Positions 19,015 through 27,796 of a DNA stretch of 64,000 nt are shown piece after piece (the stretch's first letter is position 1; each line of letters starts with the position of its first letter). The notes under the pieces are model-generated. The model was not told the origin of the DNA. It made no database searches and saw nothing but the letters and a program-made list of their open reading frames with translations. Position numbers and translations under genes: made by a program. The stretch comes from UBA4207 sp964352405 (GTDB lineage: Bacteria > Bdellovibrionota > Bacteriovoracia > Bacteriovoracales > Bacteriovoracaceae), in assembly GCA_964352405.1 (NCBI GenBank), contig CAYGRY010000003.1, forward strand, positions 16,558-80,557. Direction: 5' to 3'.

Positions 19015-20174
19015 AAAAAAAACTAGCTGGATACCTATTGCTGTTAATCATCCCGCTAGTATCTATTGAGATAATATCTTTTAGTTTTTTGTCTTTAACT
19101 AATAAATCAACGCATTTGCCTAGTGGCTATCTCGCTAAATATGAGAGATTTAAAGACAAGGAAGACTGCTCGTGGGGAGATTTGGTGTCACACCACCCTT
19201 TCCTTATGCTTCGTTATAAAAGAAGTGGTAAATGTATCAACGAACTATCAAATCAGCGCGGACTTGTTGGTCCAGATTTTGGGGATGAAAAGGATACGAG
19301 TTTTTATAACTTTCTCATTCTTGGCGGCTCTGTCGCCGAACTTCTTTTTCTAACCGGTAAACTAGAAATGCAACTTAACCAGGCTTATATTTCACCAAGT
19401 GGAAAACCATTTAAGATATGGAATGCCGCCATGTCGGCAGGGCAACAGCCTAGGCAAGCCATTGCAAATATGATGTATGGTGAAATTGCCGATAGCATAA
19501 TTAGTCTTGAAGGCTTTAATGAGCATTTCAATTTAAAGGCACAGTTTGAAATTGATACGCCTTCTTCGAGTTGGTATGAACTCGAACGAGTTATATTAAA
19601 TAACACTCAATCCTCTTCGCCTCAGTCGACAGTGAGAACGTTTCTAGCGCCAATCACAAGAAAAATAAGAAAAGGATCGATACTCAGCCATACGTTCTTT
19701 GGCGTTTTGCTAAATCAAATTTATGAAAATATAAGTCTTAAAGAAAACAGAGAGTTAACCGCAAAGCTCAGTTATGAACAGTCGGGCAATAAAGATGAGT
19801 TAAAAAAAGCATATATAGTTAAATATAAAAGCTACGTTAGAGCGATGGGGGCAGTTGCTCAGAATAGAGGACAAAAACTATTCTTCTTTTTACAGCCCGT
19901 ACCAGCTATCGGAAAGAAATTAACCGAAAAAGAAAAAGAAGTCGTCGGTGATCTGTCTTATAGGGAAAGATATTTAGAGATTGAAACAAGTTTGAGTCAG
20001 CTTAACTCTGATGAAATATATTTTAAAAGCTTGCTTGATATTTTTGAAGACTATGAAGGTCAGTTATATGGAGACATTATTCATTTTACAGGTGAGTCAA
20101 ATGGAAACGATATACTTTCAAAGAAAATGGCCGCCTATATTGCCGAAAAGTTAAAGCTTAAAAAAAGAATCTAA
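19011..20174 (+). CDS. Membrane-anchored SGNH/GDSL hydrolase-like protein
   Basis: 387 residues, TTG start overlapping the previous stop by four bases. One N-terminal hydrophobic segment (residues 6-29) is either a signal anchor or a signal peptide, placing the rest in the periplasm. NFLILGGSVAE gives the block I serine S107, EGFNEH supplies a block III-like asparagine, and the C-terminal GDIIHFTGESN gives an Asp-x-x-His pair. Such proteins act as esterases or acetyl-glycan hydrolases/transferases. Lying inside a radical-SAM operon, it may process the product at the envelope; that is inference. Confidence 0.72.
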   Translation: MKKKLAGYLLLLIIPLVSIEIISFSFLSLTNKSTHLPSGYLAKYERFKDKEDCSWGDLVSHHPFLMLRYKRSGKCINELSNQRGLVGPDFGDEKDTSFYNFLILGGSVAELLFLTGKLEMQLNQAYISPSGKPFKIWNAAMSAGQQPRQAIANMMYGEIADSIISLEGFNEHFNLKAQFEIDTPSSSWYELERVILNNTQSSSPQSTVRTFLAPITRKIRKGSILSHTFFGVLLNQIYENISLKENRELTAKLSYEQSGNKDELKKAYIVKYKSYVRAMGAVAQNRGQKLFFFLQPVPAIGKKLTEKEKEVVGDLSYRERYLEIETSLSQLNSDEIYFKSLLDIFEDYEGQLYGDIIHFTGESNGNDILSKKMAAYIAEKLKLKKRI

Positions 20175-20184
20175 CGGAGAAAAT

Positions 20185-21546
20185 ATGTTTGGTGAAATAG
20201 ATAAATTAGAAGAAATGAAAAAAAAGATCAACGAAGTTTCGCCGAGCTTTTGTATGGCGAAATGGATGCATGTAACGATTCATCTTATGACTGGTCAAAC
20301 TCATTCATGCTATTTGCCGCCGACACATAAAATTCCACTAGAAGAATTAAAAGATAATCCAACAGCATTGCACAATACAAAGCATAAAAAAGAACAACGA
20401 AAAAAAATGCTTACAGGTGAAAGGCCTTCAGAGTGCAGTATTTGTTGGAATATAGAAGATCTGCCGGGTGAGCAAGTAAGCGATAGGCATATGCGCGCCG
20501 TGGATAGCTGGACAATGCCATACTTTGAAAAAGTAAGTAAAATGAAGGGTGATGAAAATATAAACCCAACTTACGTTGAAGTGAGCTTTTCTAGTGCTTG
20601 TAATTTTAAATGTAGCTATTGCTCTCCACACGTCAGTACTTCATGGCGCGATGAGGTTGTAAAACAGGGACCTTATCAGCTTTCCACATATCAACATCAA
20701 AATATGGATTGGTTTAAGCAGAATGATCTAATGCCCATGGATGAAGAAGGAAACCCGTACATTGATGCGTTTTGGAAGTGGTGGCCAGATCTTGTTAAAG
20801 ACTTAATGTTCTTTAGAATAACAGGTGGTGAGCCTCTCTTAAGTAAACATACATTTAAAGTGATGGAATGGATTAATGCTCATACAGTTCCACAGTTGGA
20901 ATTATCAATTAATTCAAATCTTGGAATAAATGAAAAACAATTTTCCAAATTTCTTTCACTTTTGAAACCAATGCTCGAAGGTAAAAAAGTTAAGCAATTT
21001 ATTTTGCATACAAGTGTTGATACATTTGGCGCACAAGCTGAATATATTCGAAACGGTTTAAACTTTAAAGCATTTGAAAACAATCTTTGTCGCTACCTAG
21101 AAGAAAACCCTACGGCACCCGTCGCCTTTATGTGCACTTTTAACAACCTCAGTGTTGTCGGGTTTAGAGATTTTATCGATTGGGTTATTGCTTTAAGAAA
21201 GAGATATACAAACGAGCATAGAAATATCTTATTAGATATTCCTCATCTGCAGGCTCCAGAGTTCTTGTCAGCGAAAACACTAAGTGATGAATTTCACCCA
21301 ATTATGCAGGGTCATATTGATTATATGCGTTCAAGAATTGATGACGGTATTGTAAAAGCTGAAGTCATAAAAATGGAGCGAATTTTAGAGTGGATGAAAA
21401 GTTCAATGCCAGTAGAAGAAAAACAAAAGCACCAAAGAGATTTTTTCCTTTTCTTTAGTGAGCACGATAAAAGAAGAAAGACTGACTTTATAAAAACATT
21501 TCCAACGATGGAAAAATTCTGGGCAGAATGTAAAAGCCTGGTTTGA
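20185..21546 (+). CDS. Radical SAM protein, paralogue of the gene at 27785-29242
   Basis: 453 residues. N-terminal cysteine domain with C23 (PSFCMAKW), C42 and the CSIC pair C84/C87, then the radical SAM motif CNFKCSYC (C139, C143, C146) and RITGGEPLL. It shares long identical stretches with the minus-strand gene at 27785, such as PTALHNTK/PAALHNTK, ERPxEC and CWNIEDLP. A ribosome site CGGAGA precedes ATG 20185. It follows the SGNH gene by 10 bases and precedes the B12 radical SAM gene by 7. Substrate unknown. Confidence 0.86.
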   Translation: MFGEIDKLEEMKKKINEVSPSFCMAKWMHVTIHLMTGQTHSCYLPPTHKIPLEELKDNPTALHNTKHKKEQRKKMLTGERPSECSICWNIEDLPGEQVSDRHMRAVDSWTMPYFEKVSKMKGDENINPTYVEVSFSSACNFKCSYCSPHVSTSWRDEVVKQGPYQLSTYQHQNMDWFKQNDLMPMDEEGNPYIDAFWKWWPDLVKDLMFFRITGGEPLLSKHTFKVMEWINAHTVPQLELSINSNLGINEKQFSKFLSLLKPMLEGKKVKQFILHTSVDTFGAQAEYIRNGLNFKAFENNLCRYLEENPTAPVAFMCTFNNLSVVGFRDFIDWVIALRKRYTNEHRNILLDIPHLQAPEFLSAKTLSDEFHPIMQGHIDYMRSRIDDGIVKAEVIKMERILEWMKSSMPVEEKQKHQRDFFLFFSEHDKRRKTDFIKTFPTMEKFWAECKSLV

Positions 21547-21553
21547 GGACAGT

Positions 21554-23665
21554 ATGGATTTTAATTTAAAAGGTCTGGTTCACGATGCTGAGGCAAGAAA
21601 AGAGCCAGAGCCAGATATTGCAGATGCAAAACATAAGGCGATGATCGAAGCTATTGAAAAGTACGCCAAGCCCTATGTTCAGCGCAATGAAAAGCCTGTT
21701 TATATAAACTATAAAACAAGAAAAACAAAACTCGCACTTGTTCTTTGTCCTGCTTGGGCACCACAGTTTCCTCCTTATAATCTTGCGCTTCTAAGTGGCG
21801 TGGCTAAGACAGCAGGTTATGAAACGCACCTGTATGACGTTAACGTTAAAGCCTACAACGAGTTTAAAAAAGATTGGTGGCCTAATAAAAAGATTTCATA
21901 TTGGATGTGGGACTACAGTGCAAGTTGGCATTGGTTTAAAGATAATTATTTAACAGATATCCACCCATTATTAGAGCCAATATTACTTCAGTCAGTAGAA
22001 GAGATCGTTGCTAAAAAACCAGATGTTGTAGGTTTTACGATTTATGACATAAGTGAAGAGCCATCAAAATGGATGGCGCAAGAAATTAAAAAAAGATTAC
22101 CAAATGTAAAAATCGCAGTTGGCGGAAGTAATGTACAAAAAAGTTGGTTTGAATCTCAACCCTACTTTGATTATGTTGTCAGTGGAGAGGGTGAAGGGGC
22201 TATCTTAGATATTTTAGAAGAAGTTGAAAACGGCGTAAATCGTGATGAAACTTTAAAAATCTATCAGCCTGAAGGTGAAAGGATTAAGCTCAACGGACTG
22301 CCAATGCCGGACTATGAAAGTATTGATTTTTCCCATTATGATATTCCAAATGGTGTTAACAGTCAGTTTAGTCGTGGTTGCACAGCAAAGTGTACCTTTT
22401 GTGAAGAAACTCATTTTTGGAAATACAGACAAAGAACTGCTGTCGATGCGCTTGGTGAAGTTGAATGGCTTTATTATAACAAAGGTACAGATATCTTTTG
22501 GTTTATAGACAGCTTGGTTAATGGAAATATTCAAGAGCTTAGAGCGTTTGCAAAAGGTATTGCTGCTAAAGAATTGAAAGTGAATTGGACTGGGTATGCT
22601 AGGTGTGATGGCCGAATGGATCTTGAATACTTTAAAGATCTTAAGGCCGGTGGCTGCATTATGCTGAATTATGGGATCGAGACAGGTAGTCAAAAAGTCT
22701 TGGATGATATGAATAAGCGTGTGACGGTCGAAGAGATGGAACAGAATTTTAGACACGGGAAAGAGGTTGGAATTTTTGCAGCCACAAATTGGATTATAGG
22801 TTTTCCTACAGAAAGACCAAATGACTTTGCAAGCTCAATGACTTTATTGTGGCGCGTGCGTGAAATGAATATTAATAATGTTGGTGCAGGGATTGGAATG
22901 TCTGTTGGCCCTGAAACCATTATTGGTCAAAACACCAAAAAATATAATGTTTCACCCTATAATTACCAAGGCCACTGGATAAGAGATGATTTCTCGATGG
23001 GCGGAACCCACGTCATGGTCCGTGTAAAATGCTTCTACATTTTTTTAGAATTAATGGATGGAACGACAGAATTACCATTTTCTTATCCAATTAGAAACGA
23101 CCTTAAAAAAGATCATTACAAAATTAAATTTAATAATATCGAAAATTTTAAAGAGCTTGAATACGAAGAGTTTGATTATAAAATAATCAAAGCTGGCAAA
23201 GGTGCCTTCGCAGATAATCTTATGAATGAAATATGGCCTTTATTTAGGACATTATGGAAATCAAGAGGGGGCTTCGAGGCAGAAATTAAATTTCATCCAG
23301 ATATAGATTTAAAAGAGTTTGGAATGAAATTTGGTCCAGGAATGTATCAAGCTAATTATAAATTCTCCATAAGTGATGATGGTAAGTGGAGCGCTGACTT
23401 TGATTTCAAGTTTAATCAAGTCGACAATCCTCTTGATGATCGATTGCCACCACCTCATGGTCGAAAGGGCGCATTCTATGCTCAGGACTATAGTCGTCTA
23501 ACATCCAATACTGCCATAAGAGCCAGGAAGCTAGCTAGACCAGACTGGGGGCAAGATGGACGAGGCAATGAAGACTTTGCGAAACTATTGAAAAAAGAAT
23601 TAATTTTAAATGCAACGTTAGATTTTACTTTTGACTATCATTACAAAGATCAAGGTCAATGGTAG
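21554..23665 (+). CDS. Cobalamin-binding-domain radical SAM protein
   Basis: 703 residues. Residues about 55-235 form a B12-binding-like Rossmann domain (LALVLCPAWAPQFPPYNLAL, then VVGFTIYD, KIAVGGSN and VVSGEGEGAI). The radical SAM motif CTAKCTFC lies at C276, C280 and C283, followed by YGIETGSQKVLDDMNK, typical of class B enzymes. A C-terminal region of about 200 residues, rich in charged and aromatic residues, is not a domain I know. Such proteins often methylate unactivated carbons or rearrange substrates. Last gene of the plus-strand cluster; one base separates its stop from the opposing gene. Confidence 0.85.
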   Translation: MDFNLKGLVHDAEARKEPEPDIADAKHKAMIEAIEKYAKPYVQRNEKPVYINYKTRKTKLALVLCPAWAPQFPPYNLALLSGVAKTAGYETHLYDVNVKAYNEFKKDWWPNKKISYWMWDYSASWHWFKDNYLTDIHPLLEPILLQSVEEIVAKKPDVVGFTIYDISEEPSKWMAQEIKKRLPNVKIAVGGSNVQKSWFESQPYFDYVVSGEGEGAILDILEEVENGVNRDETLKIYQPEGERIKLNGLPMPDYESIDFSHYDIPNGVNSQFSRGCTAKCTFCEETHFWKYRQRTAVDALGEVEWLYYNKGTDIFWFIDSLVNGNIQELRAFAKGIAAKELKVNWTGYARCDGRMDLEYFKDLKAGGCIMLNYGIETGSQKVLDDMNKRVTVEEMEQNFRHGKEVGIFAATNWIIGFPTERPNDFASSMTLLWRVREMNINNVGAGIGMSVGPETIIGQNTKKYNVSPYNYQGHWIRDDFSMGGTHVMVRVKCFYIFLELMDGTTELPFSYPIRNDLKKDHYKIKFNNIENFKELEYEEFDYKIIKAGKGAFADNLMNEIWPLFRTLWKSRGGFEAEIKFHPDIDLKEFGMKFGPGMYQANYKFSISDDGKWSADFDFKFNQVDNPLDDRLPPPHGRKGAFYAQDYSRLTSNTAIRARKLARPDWGQDGRGNEDFAKLLKKELILNATLDFTFDYHYKDQGQW

Positions 23666-23666
23666 G

Positions 23667-25448
23667 CTAATAAAAGTATGTCATTCCAATCGAATACTCA
23701 GTCTGTGAACGTCTGGTACTCGATTGGATGAATAGTTCAGTACTATTGCTTACAACGTGACGATAGTATGGATTAATCCAAAATTCGTACGATTTTAAGT
23801 CAAAGTTTCTATAGAAAGAACTTTCTACTCCTAGTTGGTAATGTGCTCCATTTTTTTGTGTGATGAGGTGAAGACCTGTAGGTAGCTGGAAATGATTGTT
23901 GTGGCTTTGATATCGAGGTCGAAAAGATAGCGAAAGATTTAATAAGTAATCATCACTGGCCAAAAGTGAAACACCACTATTTAAAAGAACAAATGGTTCA
24001 ACACTATTTGAATACGAAAAGTCCCTTGATAGTCCCAGGGCAAAGCGCCAACTAGGCTTAAATTCAAGCGAAAATGAGTTGGATGCATTCATAACATCAA
24101 ATATTTTAAAGCTATCAAATGTGACATCGTTCTTCTTGACCGAAATTTGCAGCTCACCCATTGTCATTTGAAATTTATTCGAAAATCCCTTTGGAGAATG
24201 TTTAAACTGATGAAGCGCAAAGGCGTGATTGAGCTTAACAGAGCCCTTGTCCGCGTAAGAGTAGCCTAGATCAATATACGAACCGTAATGACCAGATGAA
24301 GGGCTATCGATAGTGCTGATGGTAGAGCTCTTGGAAGAGCCCATTCGACTTCGTTTTAAAAGTAAAGATTCTCTTAACTGAATAGTTTGATCATCTGAAG
24401 AGTCTGTTAAGAGGCTTTCGGCAAACTTATAGTTAAGAACATCAATAAATGCGTCAACAATAACAATGTTATTAACAGAATTTATATTAAACCCAAATGG
24501 ATCGCGGTAAAAATCTAGAACTAATTCTTTATTTGATGGCGTCAAGCCTTCGAGCGCAGCCTTAACTTTAGAATATTGTGACGGTATTCTTTTTGGTGAA
24601 AGTAGTACATTGTTTTCATTAAGCGCATGAATTGTGTCGATTGGTAGAACAAAAAACTTAAGATCTTTGCTAATTTCTTTATTCGTTATAGCTTCAATTG
24701 CTCTTAAGATATGATAGGAACAATTTTCAGAAAAATAATAATAATCAAAATAAGCTTGGTCCATCTCCCAAAAATGAAGAGTCAGCATTAAAAGTTCATT
24801 GCTTGATAAATTTAATGGATATTCCCATACATCTCTTGAGTCAAGGTCTGCATACTCTCTAATTTTTAAAAAATATGGCATTCGACTAAAGCGACCTTTG
24901 AAGCCTCCAATAATTCCCTTAACGCCATAGGCGATTGGGTTTTGTGTATCAACACTTGCAGCGAAATCAACAGCGAAGTCTAAAAGGGCTGCATTGCCGA
25001 GTCTGTTAGTGTGAAGTCTTAAAAAAGTATGTCCAAAAGCTGATGATGGCTTTTGGATGAAATAGCTTGCAAAGACAAGTGATGCACCCTTAGGGTCAGT
25101 TGCCTTAAGGTATCGATTTAGTTTGTCACATTTTGAAAAATCAGGCCTAGAGCTTTTTTTGTCTTGAAATATTTTTAAAGCTCTGGCTGGAAACATACAG
25201 ACTGGATGATCGTCTCCGGTAACAGGCGTTTTCATTACTCTTATAAATTCCTGATATTCACCTTCAGGATCAGTTTTTCCACGAGGGGTTAAGAAAAAGA
25301 CGTTAGAGTCAGCCTCGCTTTCGAAAGATGTATTATATTTATTATAGCGAAGAAGTTTTAACCACTGTGAATCAAATGAATCTGAAGCATGAACTTGAAG
25401 AATAAAAAAAAGGGAGGCGATAAACGCCCCCCAATTGGATTGGATCAT
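23667..25448 (-). CDS. DUF4105 / Lnb N-terminal-like periplasmic protein
   Basis: 593 residues with a signal peptide (GAFIASLFFILQVHA, cleaved before SDSF). The DUF4105 domain, recognisable by SSAFGHTFLRLHT and SENCSYHILRAIE, covers residues about 60-330. It contains the His and Cys that make it resemble a NlpC/P60-type papain fold (H in FGHT, C in ENCSYH). The last 200 residues alternate in beta strands and end in SIGMTYFY, suggesting an outer-membrane barrel. It is one base downstream of the DUF3015 gene, and both read away from the tadA group. Confidence 0.8.
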   Translation of the reverse strand: MIQSNWGAFIASLFFILQVHASDSFDSQWLKLLRYNKYNTSFESEADSNVFFLTPRGKTDPEGEYQEFIRVMKTPVTGDDHPVCMFPARALKIFQDKKSSRPDFSKCDKLNRYLKATDPKGASLVFASYFIQKPSSAFGHTFLRLHTNRLGNAALLDFAVDFAASVDTQNPIAYGVKGIIGGFKGRFSRMPYFLKIREYADLDSRDVWEYPLNLSSNELLMLTLHFWEMDQAYFDYYYFSENCSYHILRAIEAITNKEISKDLKFFVLPIDTIHALNENNVLLSPKRIPSQYSKVKAALEGLTPSNKELVLDFYRDPFGFNINSVNNIVIVDAFIDVLNYKFAESLLTDSSDDQTIQLRESLLLKRSRMGSSKSSTISTIDSPSSGHYGSYIDLGYSYADKGSVKLNHAFALHQFKHSPKGFSNKFQMTMGELQISVKKNDVTFDSFKIFDVMNASNSFSLEFKPSWRFALGLSRDFSYSNSVEPFVLLNSGVSLLASDDYLLNLSLSFRPRYQSHNNHFQLPTGLHLITQKNGAHYQLGVESSFYRNFDLKSYEFWINPYYRHVVSNSTELFIQSSTRRSQTEYSIGMTYFY

Positions 25449-25449
25449 C

Positions 25450-25884
25450 TTATTTATTAAGAGCTACCAAAATGTTCGTGTGGATTTGCTCCGCAGAAGC
25501 TTCTTTAGTGAAAATTGTTGGGTAAGACTTTTGAAGTACAGACTTATCAACATTTTTTTGACCAATTAGCTCAAGGTAAGCATCAAGTGTTTCGCCTTGA
25601 CCACGAGAAATATCATTTGAAAGTGCAATTTTATTGCCTTCAACGAATGATACAACTGAAACTTTAGCACTTTGTGCATCTTCGCAACCAAGAGTACCAG
25701 TAGACATACCAAAAGTTTGGTTGCCTGAAGAACCGTTAAACGTAGCAGCCAATACGTTGAATACTAATCCACTCTTACCTTGGAAAAGCATTGAGCCTAG
25801 ACCACAACCAGCTGGACCGTGAGCGGCCATAGCTGAACCAGTTAGAGAAAGAGTAAATGCTGCTGCCAATAGAATTTTTTTCAT
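25450..25884 (-). CDS. DUF3015 family secreted protein
   Basis: 144 residues with a signal peptide (MKKILLAAAFTLSLTGSAMA). The mature part begins with GPAGCGLGSMLF and has a second cysteine in GTLGCEDA, probably a disulfide pair, as in the DUF3015 family. The function is unknown. It is coupled to the DUF4105 gene with a one-base gap. An AGGTTT-type ribosome site lies before the ATG at 25884. Confidence 0.8.
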   Translation of the reverse strand: MKKILLAAAFTLSLTGSAMAAHGPAGCGLGSMLFQGKSGLVFNVLAATFNGSSGNQTFGMSTGTLGCEDAQSAKVSVVSFVEGNKIALSNDISRGQGETLDAYLELIGQKNVDKSVLQKSYPTIFTKEASAEQIHTNILVALNK

Positions 25885-25966
25885 GAAACCTCCGTGTATT
25901 ACATTTGGGTTATGATAGAGTGTATTGAGAATATATCAACAGGTAAAATTGAGCTTTTGGTGAATT

Positions 25967-26593
25967 ATGACACTACACTTGTCAAAGCAGATTGTAGCAA
26001 CACGCATTAACCGAATAAAAAGATATTTAACGCTATCAATGACACTTGCTTTCTTGTCTGAAGTTGTCGGCTTTAACTCATGGAGTGATGTTTTAATCGG
26101 AACTCTTATTATCGCCATTTGGGCGGGATACTATGCCTTGCTATTTAGATCACTAAAAAAAATTCTATATTCATTCTTAACTTTTTTAGCAATTGGTATT
26201 GTATTAAATACGTTTTTTCTTATTTCAAAAACGACAAATCAAGACTATCCATCAGCGGTCATTTATTTGGTAAATCTACTGGTCTTCATTGTTATTGCTT
26301 TTAATATGAATCGGCCAATTTTCTATCCAAAAATAAATTGGACGGAATACGACTTTAGACACAGAAAAGATAAGAGAGTAAAAATAAAAATTAACGAAGA
26401 AGAGTCATTCAGTGCAAGGCTCTATGACAAAAGAAGGGGAGAAGCTGCTCTGCTTTGTTTTCAGGAGCTAAATGTTGATGATGAATATGAAATTTTTGAC
26501 GAAAACGAAACCTTATTACTCAAAGCAAGAGTCCTTAGTCAAAGAAAAGCGCTTCTTGGAAGACCGGTAGCACACGGAATAAAAATCATATGA
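25967..26593 (+). CDS. Membrane protein with soluble, possibly PilZ-like C-terminal domain
   Basis: 208 residues. Three or four hydrophobic segments fill residues 20-120. The C-terminal 85 residues are soluble and begin HRKDKRVKIKI, in which RKDKR fits the RxxxR of PilZ domains. The second PilZ motif (D/NxSxxG) is not intact: only DKRRGEA is present. c-di-GMP binding is therefore a weak guess. Its stop overlaps tadA as ATGA, so the three genes to 27796 form an operon. Confidence 0.6.
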   Translation: MTLHLSKQIVATRINRIKRYLTLSMTLAFLSEVVGFNSWSDVLIGTLIIAIWAGYYALLFRSLKKILYSFLTFLAIGIVLNTFFLISKTTNQDYPSAVIYLVNLLVFIVIAFNMNRPIFYPKINWTEYDFRHRKDKRVKIKINEEESFSARLYDKRRGEAALLCFQELNVDDEYEIFDENETLLLKARVLSQRKALLGRPVAHGIKII

Positions 26594-27063
26594 TGAACAT
26601 AGAAGAATACGAATGGTTTATGAAACTCGCACTCGAGCAAGCTGAAAAAGCTGCTTCAATGGATGAAGTTCCTGTAGGCGCGGTACTTGTTGATCCGGCG
26701 GGTAAAATATTTTGTGAGTCTCATAACTATAAAGAACTAAAAAAAAATCCATGTTCCCATGCTGAAATAGAAGTGATCACACAGGCCAGTGAAAAACTCG
26801 GCGATTGGCGCCTAGAAGGTTATAGCCTGTTTGTAAGCTTGGAGCCTTGTGCTATGTGTGCAGGAGCTATTCTTCACTCTCGTATTAAAAATGTCATCTT
26901 TGGTGCTTATGACCCCAAGGGTGGAGTCTTATCAAGTGCAATGAATATTTGGGGAAATCCAAATGTTAACCATAAAATTAATATTATGGGCGGAGTCATG
27001 CATTTTGAATGTTCAAAAGTTTTGTCGCAATTTTTTAAACAAAGAAGACAGGGCTATGTCTGA
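26590..27063 (+). CDS. tadA: tRNA-specific adenosine deaminase
   Basis: 157 residues of the cytidine-deaminase fold. HAEIEVI provides the zinc histidine and catalytic glutamate, and SLEPCAMCAGAI gives the PCxxC zinc cysteines. It deaminates wobble A34 to inosine in tRNA-Arg(ACG), and that tRNA is encoded at 14763-14839. ATG 26590 overlaps the upstream stop, and its own end overlaps the HAD gene by eight bases. Length is normal for TadA. Confidence 0.93.
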   Translation: MMNIEEYEWFMKLALEQAEKAASMDEVPVGAVLVDPAGKIFCESHNYKELKKNPCSHAEIEVITQASEKLGDWRLEGYSLFVSLEPCAMCAGAILHSRIKNVIFGAYDPKGGVLSSAMNIWGNPNVNHKINIMGGVMHFECSKVLSQFFKQRRQGYV

Positions 27064-27796
27064 TAAGTTAAAAGAGATATTAAAAAATACCAAGTATAAA
27101 CACGATGGTCGTCCAGTTATTGCATGTGACTTAAGCCTTTTAAAAATTGAACCAAATATCAATACAACGTACTCAATACTAAATGATGATGATGTCGAAG
27201 TTGAGCTGGGTATTTCCTATACGCACGATGTGAGCTCAAATGAGTTTAAAGTAGAGTTTCTACCTAGAGGTGAAAGCTTTAATCGCAAGGTTGCGTTTCT
27301 AGATCGCGATGGAATTTTAATTGAAGATACTGATTATCCTGGAAAAATTGAAGATGTGATTTTTAAGTCTGATATTATTCCTCTTTTAAACCTTCTTGTT
27401 GAAAAAAATTATGAAATAATTGTAGTAACGAACCAATCGGGCATTGCTCGAGGTAAGTACACTGAAAGCGACTACCAGGAAACTACTAAGTTCATTGCAG
27501 ATTATTATAAATCTATTGGATTTGCTATTCTTGACACTTTCTATTGTCCGTATCATGTTGATGGTTCTATCGCTAAATACAAAAGCCAAAGCTTGTTAAG
27601 AAAGCCAATGCCAGGAATGGTAGTTAAGGCGGCTGAAAAATATCAAATCGATTTGTCTAAATCGATAATGATAGGTGACAAGATGTCTGATATATTAAAA
27701 TGTTCCTATTTAAAATATTTTATAAAAAATAACAATGAACATCCAAATTGTTTTGAGAGTTTTGAGGAAATGACTAAAGCAATATCAAATCTTTAG
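27056..27796 (+). CDS. GmhB-like HAD phosphatase with a depleted zinc site
   Basis: 246 residues from ATG 27056. Residues 1-75 are an N-terminal extension of unknown role. The HAD domain starts at VAFLDRDGIL (nucleophile D83, acid D85), with VVTNQSGIARGKY, RKPMPGM and MIGDKMSDI following as in D-glycero-D-manno-heptose bisphosphate phosphatase. GmhB normally binds zinc by C-x-H...C-x-C; here only C164 of CPYH remains, with Y166, S179 and L181 at the other places. It may act on a heptose phosphate, with rfaE2 at 57860, or on another sugar phosphate. Confidence 0.72.
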   Translation: MSDKLKEILKNTKYKHDGRPVIACDLSLLKIEPNINTTYSILNDDDVEVELGISYTHDVSSNEFKVEFLPRGESFNRKVAFLDRDGILIEDTDYPGKIEDVIFKSDIIPLLNLLVEKNYEIIVVTNQSGIARGKYTESDYQETTKFIADYYKSIGFAILDTFYCPYHVDGSIAKYKSQSLLRKPMPGMVVKAAEKYQIDLSKSIMIGDKMSDILKCSYLKYFIKNNNEHPNCFESFEEMTKAISNL

